Source: DAINPP01 sp963667315
GTDB lineage: Bacteria > Thermotogota > Thermotogae > MWEM01
Assembly (NCBI GenBank): GCA_963667315.1
Contig: OY763325.1
Location: forward strand, 1,612,001 to 1,676,000
Direction: 5' to 3'
DNA: 64,000 nt
A model generated the notes under the pieces. That model did no database searches. It had not been told where the DNA came from and worked only from the letters and a program-made list of their open reading frames with translations. Of this stretch, positions 54,039 through 62,614 are shown piece by piece. The stretch's first letter is position 1, and each line of letters starts with the position of its first letter. The translations under genes and the position numbers were made by a program.

Positions 54039-56317
54039 TTCAGATCACATTCTTTCTCAGACCTCTTTTCGGCTGTATGGGTTTTCCCTCTCAGTTTAAA
54101 CACAACCGATTCTTCAGCCTTTAAGATGAATTTATTATGTGTAATGCTTATATTCAGCTTGTTTCCTCTCCAGATGATCGAATAAGACAATGAACGCCAA
54201 TGCTTTGGAAGCCAGGGATCAAAGTTGATGATATCATCCGTATCGATAAAGAATCTGCCAAAGCCCATGGTAGCAGCCAGCCATGCGCCTCCTGTAGAAG
54301 CGGCATGAATACCGAGAGAAGCATTCCCTTGATTATCAGCAAGATCGGTGAAAAGCGTCTTCTTAAAATATTCATAGGCATGTTCGTATTCATGAACGGA
54401 AATACCGAGAACCGAATGGATACAGGGACTCAGTGAGGATTTGTGCATGGTTCGCTTTTCATAAAAATCATAATTTTCTTTCATTTCTTCATAATCAAAA
54501 TGCTCGGGCATCAGATACATTAGCATAAGCAGATCGGGCTGCTTGATCAGTGTTGTTCCGTTCAAATCGCTCAGATTGACACCCTCCGGCCAGATGGGCA
54601 TACCATTCTCGTCATGTTTGCTGATTGGATATTCTTTCAGATTAAAATAACCTTCAAATTGTTCAATAATCTTACTGTGTTGATCTCTTGGGATATATAC
54701 CTTTTCTGCTAGTTTTCGCCATTGAACGATTGTCTCATCCGTTATCTTCAAAAGTTGCGTCAATTCAGAGAATTTTCTTTCATCTTCAGTCTTCAGCCAG
54801 TCAAAAATTGAAGCGGCAAATTCAAGATTCCATTTCGCAAGATAATTTGTATAAACGTTGTTGTTCACATGCTCATGAAATTCATCCGGTCCGATAACAT
54901 CTCTTATCTCATACCGATCTTTTTCACCGTTATACTCAAGCCGACTTTCCCAGAAAATTCCCGTTTCAAGAACGATTTCAGCTCCGTAATTCACGATAAA
55001 ATCAACATCAAGTGTTGCCCTGTAATAATGGTAAATAGAAAGTGCAACATCCGAACTGATGTGATATTCTATATCTCCGGTCCATATCCTTACCTTTTTT
55101 CCGTTATAATCCACGCCCCATTTTGGTGTTACTTCTACCCCTCTTTCAGCGGATTCCCATGAAAATCTTGCGCCCTTGAATCCACTCAAAAAAGCGTTTT
55201 CCCTTGCACCATTGAGTGTGTTGTATCTGTACAGGATCAATCGTTTTGCGATGTCAGGATTAGTGTAAATGAAGAAAGGCAGCATAAAAATCTCGGTATC
55301 CCAGAACACATGACCCTTATACCCCTCACCATGCAGCCCCTTCGCACCGATTGATGACAAACTGTCAATCAGAAAAGCCGATGAATTCAACTGTGATAAA
55401 CTCCAATTCAGGGCTTTTTGTACTTCAGGATCTCCTTCTATATCGATTGAGGTAACCCTCAGATTTTCTCCGACGATATCGGAATGCCTTTTTAATTCAG
55501 CTTCATAGCCACTTCCCACAAAAGATTTCAGGTCTTTTTTCGCTTCAAACAGGATATCTCCGGAAGTTCTCTTGTAATAAACAACACCACAAAGATCAAA
55601 TCGGTAATTTTCGCCCTTTTTAAATGAAAACTTAAACAATTCAACAGGATTTCTGACATCAATCCTGTATCTTATCCTTTCATACTCAAACGTTCTGTTC
55701 ACAAAAGATTTCAATATGATGATCTCTCTTCCCGTATCGTTTAGTGTTGAAACGAGACCGATTGAATCTCCAAGATTAAGCGGTTCATAGGCTTTAAAAT
55801 GATTCATCTTTTCAAACGGAATCATTTCGTTGTTGTAAACATCCGCATCAATAATATTTTCAACAAACATATACCCTTCAAAATCATCTGATGAGACTTC
55901 AATTTTTGATCCCCATCTGTTTTTGTTGATCCAGCTGATAAACCTCTGGGATTTGATTTTGAATGTATAGCCCCTTTTACTTTCTACCGTAAAGGCGTAA
56001 TTAAACGTCCTGTTTTCAAGATCAAGATATTCCTCAAAACACCTTATATTCTCCTCTGTTATATAGAGCTCTTCCAATCCCTCTTTATCCATGATAAACA
56101 TTTTAAATGAAAGCGGATTCGGAAGATTCACCATTTCGGTTACAGCAAGTCCTGACCGGTCAAAACAGCCTGAAATATAAGTACCCGGTGCAGCGTTGCG
56201 ATTCATTTCAATAGACCCCTTAATCCCAAGAAACCCATTTGCCAAGGCAAATACGGTTTCTTTTGAAGCGTGATTTTCAATTTTAAACGTTTCTTCTCTG
56301 ATAAGATATTTTTCCAT
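54035..56317 (-). CDS. GH65 disaccharide phosphorylase (maltose/kojibiose/trehalose phosphorylase type)
   Basis: 760 residues, typical for GH65. N-terminal beta-sandwich (FALANGFLGIKGS), (alpha/alpha)6 catalytic domain with GLHGEGYKGHVFWDTEIFMLPFF, the general-acid Glu in DVIGPDEFHEHVNNNVYTNYLAKWN, the phosphate-binding region IKQPDLLMLMYLMP and HAASTGGAWLAATMGFG, and a C-terminal beta domain. It should cleave an alpha-linked glucose disaccharide with phosphate, giving beta-glucose 1-phosphate and glucose, in the cytoplasm. Which linkage is used cannot be decided from sequence by eye. It heads the sugar uptake operon; start ATG after GAGGGG. No phosphoglucomutase gene is adjacent. Confidence 0.93.
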   Translation of the reverse strand: MEKYLIREETFKIENHASKETVFALANGFLGIKGSIEMNRNAAPGTYISGCFDRSGLAVTEMVNLPNPLSFKMFIMDKEGLEELYITEENIRCFEEYLDLENRTFNYAFTVESKRGYTFKIKSQRFISWINKNRWGSKIEVSSDDFEGYMFVENIIDADVYNNEMIPFEKMNHFKAYEPLNLGDSIGLVSTLNDTGREIIILKSFVNRTFEYERIRYRIDVRNPVELFKFSFKKGENYRFDLCGVVYYKRTSGDILFEAKKDLKSFVGSGYEAELKRHSDIVGENLRVTSIDIEGDPEVQKALNWSLSQLNSSAFLIDSLSSIGAKGLHGEGYKGHVFWDTEIFMLPFFIYTNPDIAKRLILYRYNTLNGARENAFLSGFKGARFSWESAERGVEVTPKWGVDYNGKKVRIWTGDIEYHISSDVALSIYHYYRATLDVDFIVNYGAEIVLETGIFWESRLEYNGEKDRYEIRDVIGPDEFHEHVNNNVYTNYLAKWNLEFAASIFDWLKTEDERKFSELTQLLKITDETIVQWRKLAEKVYIPRDQHSKIIEQFEGYFNLKEYPISKHDENGMPIWPEGVNLSDLNGTTLIKQPDLLMLMYLMPEHFDYEEMKENYDFYEKRTMHKSSLSPCIHSVLGISVHEYEHAYEYFKKTLFTDLADNQGNASLGIHAASTGGAWLAATMGFGRFFIDTDDIINFDPWLPKHWRSLSYSIIWRGNKLNISITHNKFILKAEESVVFKLRGKTHTAEKRSEKECDLN

Positions 56318-56358
56318 ATAAAACCCCTCTATCTCTTTATTTATTATATATATAAGCG

Positions 56359-56372
56359 TGAAAACTATTTCA
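56359..56372. promoter_or_regulatory. Secondary LacI-type operator
   Basis: TGAAAACTATTTCA, an imperfect dyad TGAAA-n4-TTTCA, located 10 bp upstream of the predicted -10 of the GH65 operon, where a bound repressor would block the polymerase. Confidence 0.55.
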
Positions 56373-56424
56373 TCCTTTTATATATTATCATTTAGTCTAT
56401 AACTTATCAAACCTCATTAAACCC

Positions 56425-56442
56425 GATGGAAACGTTTTCATC
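56425..56442. promoter_or_regulatory. Primary LacI-type operator
   Basis: GATGGAAACGTTTTCATC is an 18-bp near-perfect palindrome with the central CG typical of LacI-family sites. It lies about 110 nt upstream of the GH65 start codon. With the second dyad 60 bp away it could support DNA looping. Confidence 0.75.
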
Positions 56443-56516
56443 TTATAAAATCATAATATTTCAAATAATAACTGGATTATTTGCAATTTTATATTTTTAT
56501 TAAGAGTTTTAGGCAA

Positions 56517-56566
56517 TCAAAAAAGACAAAAGAGCATCACAACGGATGCTCTTTTGTCTTTTTTAA
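56517..56566 (-). terminator. Terminator of degV
   Basis: A perfect 18-bp stem (AAAAGACAAAAGAGCATC at 56521-56538 with its complement at 56545-56562), with T-run on the minus strand. One of the strongest hairpins of the window. Confidence 0.92.
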
Positions 56567-56648
56567 GACATGCCGGATCTACACTAAATTGATTAAGTCA
56601 GATCTGTTATTTATTTTTTATGAGTTTATACTTATTTTTAATCTAAGA

Positions 56649-57518
56649 TTATTCGGGTTTCATCCTGAAGGCAATCCCAATCAGACCGGGACCTACATGA
56701 ACCAACATTGATGGAACAATCTTTCCTTCAAGAATATTCTCGACACCCTTTTCTGTCATCAGGTTTCTTAAATACGCAACATGCTGTTCTGTTTCAGATT
56801 CAGGTCCGCTGGTATATATCGCCGCCTGTTCGATCTCTCTGCCTTGTGTTACCTTCAAAAAGATCTCTGTCATCTTCTGAACGGATTTCCTGATCCCTCT
56901 TGCTTTCCCGGCTGTATGATAAACACCGTCATTTCCAACCATAATAATAGGTTTCAAATTCAGAACCTCACCAATCGTTCCACTGACTTTTCCTATTCTT
57001 CCTCCGGCTTTCAAAAATCTCAGTGTTGGAATCACATAATAAACATCCAGGTCCTGAGGAACATATTTTCTCAATTCATTATCCATTTCATCAAGAGAAT
57101 ACCCTTTCGCTCTCAGTTCCACAGCTTTGCTGACAAGCAACCCCGAACCGATTGATATGCTGAATGTATCGATTATCTTAACTTTCAAATCATCGTATTC
57201 CTTGCTCAACTCTTCAGCGACCACTTTAAAAACACTGTGCCCGTTACTGATATTGTTGGATACATTGATGGCGATGATTTCGCGAATCCCTTTTTCAAGC
57301 AGCCTTTCAAACCCCTCTTTTACAAACGGAAACGGTGTACCACTTGTCTTTGCAAAATCCGTCTTCATATACTCAAGGCACATCTCTTCAGTAGCCTCTA
57401 CAGCATCTTTATACTCTTTATTACCAAGAAATATCTTAAGAGGTACAACCTCAATTCCTTCTTTTTTGATCATTTCAACCGGTGTATCACTGGCAGAATC
57501 CGTTATTATACCTATCAT
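56649..57518 (-). CDS. DegV family fatty-acid-binding protein
   Basis: 289 residues. Starts MIGIITDSASDTP, with TSGTPFPFVKEGFERLL, VINT-like IIDTFSISIGSGLL, RFLKAGGRIGK and a final VHVGPGLIGIAF: all hallmarks of the DegV/EDD fold. Related proteins (FakB) carry fatty acids for phosphorylation by FakA. No fakA gene is adjacent. The GTG/ATG nine codons upstream lacks a ribosome site; GGGAGGGG fits the ATG at 57518. Confidence 0.94.
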   Translation of the reverse strand: MIGIITDSASDTPVEMIKKEGIEVVPLKIFLGNKEYKDAVEATEEMCLEYMKTDFAKTSGTPFPFVKEGFERLLEKGIREIIAINVSNNISNGHSVFKVVAEELSKEYDDLKVKIIDTFSISIGSGLLVSKAVELRAKGYSLDEMDNELRKYVPQDLDVYYVIPTLRFLKAGGRIGKVSGTIGEVLNLKPIIMVGNDGVYHTAGKARGIRKSVQKMTEIFLKVTQGREIEQAAIYTSGPESETEQHVAYLRNLMTEKGVENILEGKIVPSMLVHVGPGLIGIAFRMKPE

Positions 57519-57785
57519 TCGTTTTCCCCTCCCCGATAAACCCAAATTACTATAGTATACATGATTATGGAGATTTCCCTCCCTTTTTCTCTGATTTGAT
57601 GTTTGAATTTCAATATTGATTGTAAAATAACAAGTTAGAAGAATTGAAGGTAATTATCCTCTGCGTTTATACCCTGAGAAAAATAAAAACAGAATGATCA
57701 CAAACAATAAAATTAAGGGGATTGAAAATCCCCTCTCTTGTTCCCTGTCCACACAATCAAAACCTTCCAGGCCATCATGTCCAAT
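57519..57785. other. Intergenic region between degV and the MarR operon
   Basis: Contains a TATACT -10-like element for degV and a candidate 32-codon membrane peptide gene on the minus strand. No other gene seen. Confidence 0.6.
57654..57752 (-). CDS. Candidate small membrane peptide
   Basis: 32 codons from GTG: MDREQERGFSIP, then the hydrophobic run LILLFVIILFLFFSG and a basic end YKRRG. GGAAGG lies about 10 nt upstream. It has the profile of a single-span bacterial small membrane protein or of a decayed C-terminal anchor. The hairpin AGGGGATT/AATCCCCT (57716-57734) lies inside it and could equally be a terminator remnant. Confidence 0.35.
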   Translation of the reverse strand: MDREQERGFSIPLILLFVIILFLFFSGYKRRG

Positions 57786-57814
57786 TTGACAAACAATAAT
57801 TATTACGGTACAAT
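57786..57814 (+). promoter_or_regulatory. Promoter of the MarR/ABC exporter operon
   Basis: TTGACA (57786-57791), 17-nt spacer, TACAAT (57809-57814): near consensus. Confidence 0.88.
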
Positions 57815-57834
57815 ATATTTCGTGTACGAAATAT
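57815..57834. promoter_or_regulatory. MarR operator palindrome
   Basis: ATATTTCG-TGTA-CGAAATAT, a perfect 8-bp dyad starting immediately after the -10 box and covering the predicted transcription start. Expected binding site of the MarR protein encoded next. Confidence 0.82.
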
Positions 57835-57925
57835 CCGCTTGCTTATTATACGGACAAGAAATATTTTTATCAGAATAATTGATATTCTAATTATAAAAAT
57901 GAGAAGAAGAAAGAGGGTGAATTTA

Positions 57926-58417
57926 TTGAATGAGAACGAAAAGAATTTTGAAAATGAAATGATTCTTGAAATCGTGAAGTTGATAAAGGAAATCATGCAT
58001 CACATCAAGTTGAGTCTTGACGAGGAATTCAAAAAGATGGATGTGACGGAATCTCAGGCAATGGTTCTGAGAGTGTTGATTCACGATGGTGAGATGAAGG
58101 TTAGCGATATCAGTAAAAGACTGGATCTTTCAAACAGTACAGTATCCGGAATCATTGACAGACTGGTTGATAAAGGAATCGTCATCAGAAAAAGAAGTCA
58201 AAAAGATAGACGCGTCGTCATGATTAGTATGTCAGATGATTTCCGTGAACCGCTCAGAAAACATTTTGAAGCCATCAGCAAAAAGTTAAGTACAGCTGTT
58301 TCAGTGGGAAATCAGGATGATCTTGATTTGATTTTAAAAGCACTTGAAAAATTGAAGGCAATATTTATTGCAGCACAAAAAAATGACGAAAAAGGAGAAA
58401 ATGGATGTTTAAACTGA
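57926..58417 (+). CDS. MarR family transcriptional regulator
   Basis: 163 residues. Winged helix: VTESQAMVLRVLIHDGEMKVSDISKRLDLSNSTVSGIIDRLVDKGIVIRKRSQKDRRVVMISMSDD, with the conserved wing RxxDRR pattern KDRR. A frame extension back to 57839 overlaps the operator and is rejected; TTG at 57926 follows AGAGGGTGA. It likely represses itself and the ABC exporter downstream until a toxic ligand binds. Its end overlaps the first exporter gene by 13 nt. Confidence 0.92.
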   Translation: MNENEKNFENEMILEIVKLIKEIMHHIKLSLDEEFKKMDVTESQAMVLRVLIHDGEMKVSDISKRLDLSNSTVSGIIDRLVDKGIVIRKRSQKDRRVVMISMSDDFREPLRKHFEAISKKLSTAVSVGNQDDLDLILKALEKLKAIFIAAQKNDEKGENGCLN

Positions 58418-60630
58418 TAAGGTATTTAAAACCCTATACCGTGTTTATCATTATCGCTATCGCATTATTGTTTGTACAGGCGATGAGTGAACTGGCTCTG
58501 CCGGATTATATGTCTGACATCGTAAATGTGGGCATACAGCAAGGCGGGATAGAAGAAGCCATTCCAGAGGCAATCGAAAAAGAAACATTCGGTAACGTTT
58601 CGCTCTTCTTGAGTAAGAAAGATCAGGAAGAAGTCTTAAAACATTATGAACTGATAACTAAAGAGTCCGCTACTTATCAGGAAAAACTGGAAAAATATCC
58701 TGTATTGGACAAAAAAGACATTTATGTGCTAAAAGATGTCGAAGTAAAAGATAGAGAAACGTTGGAACTGACTCTCGCAAAGGCATTAATGGCTTATTCC
58801 GGGATTAAAAACGGGGGTGCAGAGGGAAATGAAAATTTCTCACCTCCAAATGGAATAACCATCCCCGAAGGCGCTGATGTATTCAAACTCATGCGCTTTA
58901 TCCCGGAAACACAGCGGTTGGAAATGATCCAACAGATTGACGGTATGATAGAAGTTATGGGACCAAATACAGTCAAGCAAGCGGGGGCACTTGCGGTTAA
59001 AGACATTTACAATGAACTTGGACTGGAAACTGACAGGATTCAAAGCGATTATGTCCTCTGGGCAGGATTCAGGATGATACTGGTAACACTTTTAAGTGCG
59101 TTATGTACGGTTATGGTCGCCTTTATCGCCTCAAAGATTGCCGCAGCTTCCGCAAGAACCTTGAGAAGAGATGTATTTGAAAAGGTAGAAAATTTCTCAA
59201 ACTCTGAATTTGCACAATTCTCAACGGCATCGCTGATTACCCGAACAACGAACGATATCACTCAGATTCAGCTGGTTGTTGTCATGATCATCAGGATGGT
59301 ATTTTACGCACCGATCATGGGTGTCGGAGGTGTGATCAAAGCCCTTGAAAAGAGTGCTTCCATGTCATGGGTCATCGCACTTGCCGTTATCGTTCTGCTT
59401 GGATTGATTGGAATTGTATTTGCGCTCGCATTACCCAAATTCAAGAAGATTCAAAAACTCATCGACAGACTCAACCTCGTTACAAGAGAGAATCTCTCCG
59501 GTCTCATGGTTGTCAGAGCTTTCAACACGCAACATTTCGAAGAGGAGCGCTTTGATGTTGCCAACGAAGATGTGACAAAAACAAACTTATTTGTCAACAG
59601 GGTAATGGTCGTACTCATGCCGGCCATCATGTTCATCATGAATGGTGTCATGCTTCTTATCGTATGGGTTGGAGCGCATCATATTGAGGCTTCAAGTATG
59701 CAGGTGGGGGATATGATGGCCTATATTCAATATGCCATGCAGATCATCTTCTCATTCCTTATGCTGACCATGCTCTTCATCATGATACCGAGGGCATCTG
59801 TATCAGGGGTAAGAGTCTCGGAGATACTGGAAGTCGATCCTCAGATCAAAGATCCGGAAAAACCGAAAGAATTACCGAAAGATTTTAAAGGAAAAGTAGA
59901 ATTCAAAGATGTCTGCTACCGATTCCCCGGAGCGGAAGAAAACATCCTGAATAAGATAAGCTTTACAGCATTACCCGGACAGACAACTGCGATCATTGGG
60001 TCCACAGGTTCCGGAAAATCGACATTGCTAAACATGATCCCCCGTTTTTACGATGTCTGCGGCGGACAGGTATTGATTGACGATATCGATATCCGGGATA
60101 TCAAGCAGCATGAACTTCGGGATCATATCGGATATGTTCCCCAGAAAGGTGTTCTTTTCAGCGGAACCATAGAATCCAATCTAAAATACGCCGATGAAAA
60201 TGCTTCTGAAAAAGAAATGAAAAAAGCGGCTGAGATAGCTCAGGCAACAGAGTTTATCGAAACGAAAGAGGAAAAATATTTAACACCGATTTCTCAGGGA
60301 GGAACAAATGTCTCCGGTGGGCAAAAACAGAGATTAGCCATCGCCAGAGCCCTGTTAAAAAAACCTGAAATTTATCTTTTCGATGACAGTTTTTCAGCTC
60401 TTGATTTCAAGACTGATGCCGCACTCAGAAGAAAATTAAAGGAAGAAACAGGAGATAGTACGATGATTATCGTCGGACAGAGAATTGCAACGATAAAAAA
60501 TGCCGATCAGATACTCGTTATCGATGAAGGGAAACTTGTCGGAATTGGAAAACATAATGAATTGATGAAGCGTTGTCAGACTTACAAGGAAATTGCTCTG
60601 TCACAGCTTTCAGAGGAGGAATTGGCATGA
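58405..60630 (+). CDS. ABC exporter half-transporter, subunit 1
   Basis: 741 residues. Six transmembrane helices, with a long extracytoplasmic insert of about 150 residues after the first helix (VNVGIQQGGIEEAIPEAIEKETF...). NBD (about 490-735): Walker A GSTGSGKSTLL, signature VSGGQKQRLAIARAL and Walker B IYLFDDSFSALD. After Walker B the usual catalytic Glu is Asp (FDDS), the sign of a degenerate site in heterodimeric exporters; the H-loop is also altered (IIVGQR instead of IIAHR). It should pair with the next gene product to export drugs or lipids. Start ATG after GGAG. Confidence 0.94.
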   Translation: MFKLIRYLKPYTVFIIIAIALLFVQAMSELALPDYMSDIVNVGIQQGGIEEAIPEAIEKETFGNVSLFLSKKDQEEVLKHYELITKESATYQEKLEKYPVLDKKDIYVLKDVEVKDRETLELTLAKALMAYSGIKNGGAEGNENFSPPNGITIPEGADVFKLMRFIPETQRLEMIQQIDGMIEVMGPNTVKQAGALAVKDIYNELGLETDRIQSDYVLWAGFRMILVTLLSALCTVMVAFIASKIAAASARTLRRDVFEKVENFSNSEFAQFSTASLITRTTNDITQIQLVVVMIIRMVFYAPIMGVGGVIKALEKSASMSWVIALAVIVLLGLIGIVFALALPKFKKIQKLIDRLNLVTRENLSGLMVVRAFNTQHFEEERFDVANEDVTKTNLFVNRVMVVLMPAIMFIMNGVMLLIVWVGAHHIEASSMQVGDMMAYIQYAMQIIFSFLMLTMLFIMIPRASVSGVRVSEILEVDPQIKDPEKPKELPKDFKGKVEFKDVCYRFPGAEENILNKISFTALPGQTTAIIGSTGSGKSTLLNMIPRFYDVCGGQVLIDDIDIRDIKQHELRDHIGYVPQKGVLFSGTIESNLKYADENASEKEMKKAAEIAQATEFIETKEEKYLTPISQGGTNVSGGQKQRLAIARALLKKPEIYLFDDSFSALDFKTDAALRRKLKEETGDSTMIIVGQRIATIKNADQILVIDEGKLVGIGKHNELMKRCQTYKEIALSQLSEEELA

Positions 60631-62498
60631 GTGAAGAGAGGAAAAGACCAAGAGGCGGACAAGGTCACGGCGGTCCGGGAGGTCCCGGAATGATGCACGG
60701 TGGTGAAAAGGCCAAAGATTTCAGCGGAACCGTAAAAAAACTCACTCAGTATCTGAAAAAATATCAGGTACTGATTATAATCGTATTCTGTTTCGCCGCA
60801 GCAGGTGCCGTGTTTTCGATCATCGGTCCTAAAATACTCGGTAATGTTACGACAGAAGTCTTTGAAGGCATTATGTCAAAGATACAGGGAACGGGTGAAG
60901 GGATCAATTTCGATTCCATCGCAAAAACCATGATGATATTGCTGGGGTTATACGTTCTCAGTGCCTTATTCAGTTATATACAGGGATGGATCATGTCGGG
61001 AATTTCCGCAAAGATCACCTATAAGATGCGAAAAGAGATTTCGCTCAAGATAAACAGATTGCCGCTGAAGTATTACGATAAAACCTCTCAGGGAGACGTC
61101 CTGTCAAGGGTTACCAACGATGTGGATACGATCAGCAGAACACTTAATCAGTCATTGACCCAGATTATCACATCCATCACAACCGTTGTCGGTGTTATCA
61201 TCATGATGCTGACGATCAGCTGGCAACTGACCCTCATCGCCATGTTGATCCTGCCGGTTTCAACCGGATTGATCGCAGTCGTTGTCAAGGCTTCACAGAA
61301 GTATTTTAAAAAACAACAGCAATATCTGGGTAAGGTCAATGGACATGTCGAAGAGATGTACGGTGGTCATATCGTCGTCAAGGCATTTAATGGCGAGGAT
61401 GACAGCGTTAAAACATTTAACAGATTCAACGACGAGCTGTACGATTCAGCATGGAAATCACAATTTCTGTCCGGTATGATGATGCCAATCATGACATTTG
61501 TCGGTAATCTCGGATATGTATTGATTGCCATCATGGGTGGTTGGTTTGCCGTACAGAAGATGATCACCGTAGGAGATATTCAGGCATTTATTCAATACGT
61601 CAGATCTTTTACACAGCCGATTGCCCAGATTGCCAATATCATGAATGTCTTCCAGCAAACGGCAGCGGCAGCAGAAAGAGTCTTTGAATTTCTCGAAGAA
61701 GACGAAGAAGTTCCTGACACAAGCAATCCAGTAAGGGATATCCATCATGAAGGGCATGTTGAATTCAGAAATGTTCAATTCGGTTATGATCCTGAAAAAA
61801 TTATCATCAACGATTTCTCATGTGAAGTGGAAAAAGGACATAATATCGCTATCGTAGGTCCGACCGGTGCCGGAAAGACGACCGTTGTCAAGTTGCTGAT
61901 GCGATTCTACGATGTCAATTCGGGAGAAATTTTGCTTGACGGACACAATATCAAAGATTTCACCAGATATGATCTGAGAGAAAACTTTGGGATGGTTCTT
62001 CAGGATACCTGGCTCTACAACGGCAGTATATGGGATAACATCAAATACGGCCGACTGGATGCAACGGATGATGAAATACTTGCCGCTGCAAAGGCGGCTC
62101 ATGTGGATTCATTTGTCCATGCCCTGCCGGACGGTTACGATATGCAGCTCAACGAAGAACTGACGAACCTCTCTCAGGGTCAAAAGCAGCTCATCACCAT
62201 TGCAAGAGCCGTTCTTGCCAATCCGAAAGTTCTCATACTGGATGAAGCGACGAGCTCTGTCGACACACGAACAGAGGTTCAGATTCAGAAAGCCATGAAT
62301 AATCTCATGAAGAATCGTACCAGCTTTGTTATCGCACACAGGTTGTCAACGATCAGAGAAGCCGATCTCATCCTCGTCATGAATGAAGGGGATATCGTTG
62401 AACAGGGGAATCATGAAGAATTGCTTAAGAAGGGCGGATTCTATGCTGATCTCTACACGAGCCAGTTTGAAGAGGATTTTGTCGAAACGGAATCCTAA
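60627..62498 (+). CDS. ABC exporter half-transporter, subunit 2
   Basis: 623 residues. A Gly/His-rich N-terminus (RPRGGQGHGGPGGPGMMHGG) precedes six helices and an NBD with Walker A GPTGAGKTTVVK, Walker B VLILDEATSSVD with the catalytic Glu, and H-loop VIAHRLST. The signature is NLSQGQKQL, with Gln replacing the second-position Gly of LSGGQ; that motif faces the other subunit's ATP site, in keeping with an asymmetric heterodimer. ATG overlaps the previous stop (ATGA). An upstream in-frame ATG at 60573 is rejected. The Gly/His tail may bind metal; this is only a suggestion. Confidence 0.94.
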   Translation: MSEERKRPRGGQGHGGPGGPGMMHGGEKAKDFSGTVKKLTQYLKKYQVLIIIVFCFAAAGAVFSIIGPKILGNVTTEVFEGIMSKIQGTGEGINFDSIAKTMMILLGLYVLSALFSYIQGWIMSGISAKITYKMRKEISLKINRLPLKYYDKTSQGDVLSRVTNDVDTISRTLNQSLTQIITSITTVVGVIIMMLTISWQLTLIAMLILPVSTGLIAVVVKASQKYFKKQQQYLGKVNGHVEEMYGGHIVVKAFNGEDDSVKTFNRFNDELYDSAWKSQFLSGMMMPIMTFVGNLGYVLIAIMGGWFAVQKMITVGDIQAFIQYVRSFTQPIAQIANIMNVFQQTAAAAERVFEFLEEDEEVPDTSNPVRDIHHEGHVEFRNVQFGYDPEKIIINDFSCEVEKGHNIAIVGPTGAGKTTVVKLLMRFYDVNSGEILLDGHNIKDFTRYDLRENFGMVLQDTWLYNGSIWDNIKYGRLDATDDEILAAAKAAHVDSFVHALPDGYDMQLNEELTNLSQGQKQLITIARAVLANPKVLILDEATSSVDTRTEVQIQKAMNNLMKNRTSFVIAHRLSTIREADLILVMNEGDIVEQGNHEELLKKGGFYADLYTSQFEEDFVETES

Positions 62499-62511
62499 TA
62501 GTCTCATTTTC

Positions 62512-62538
62512 ATCCCCTCCTCTGAGGAGGGGATTTTT
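62512..62538 (+). terminator. Terminator of the MarR/ABC exporter operon
   Basis: ATCCCCTCCT pairs with AGGAGGGGAT around CTG, followed by TTTTT, 14 nt after the stop codon. Confidence 0.93.
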
Positions 62539-62558
62539 CATTTAAACCGGTTTTTTCA

Positions 62559-62567
62559 TGTTATAAT
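62559..62567 (+). promoter_or_regulatory. Extended -10 promoter of the last gene
   Basis: TGTTATAAT, about 47 nt before the start codon, overlapping the left arm of an inverted repeat. Confidence 0.55.
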
Positions 62568-62590
62568 TCAAGTAATACGCTGAATTATAA
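62561..62590. repeat. Inverted repeat over the promoter
   Basis: TTATAATTCA (62561-62570) and TGAATTATAA (62581-62590), 10-bp perfect arms with a 10-bp centre. One arm contains the -10 box, so it may be an operator. Confidence 0.5.
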
Positions 62591-62614
62591 AAATCCCACC
62601 CCGGAGGTGTGCAT

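Larger units (their letters stand above)
56318..56648. other. Intergenic control region between GH65 operon and degV
   Basis: No gene seen. It contains AT-rich promoter sequence (TATAAT on the minus strand at 56343-56348), two LacI-type dyads and the degV terminator. Confidence 0.7.

Noticed and set aside
57775..57996. 73-codon hydrophobic frame on the minus strand
   Set aside because: Lies across the MarR promoter and operator and antisense to the MarR gene; Ile/Phe-rich because of AT-rich sequence.
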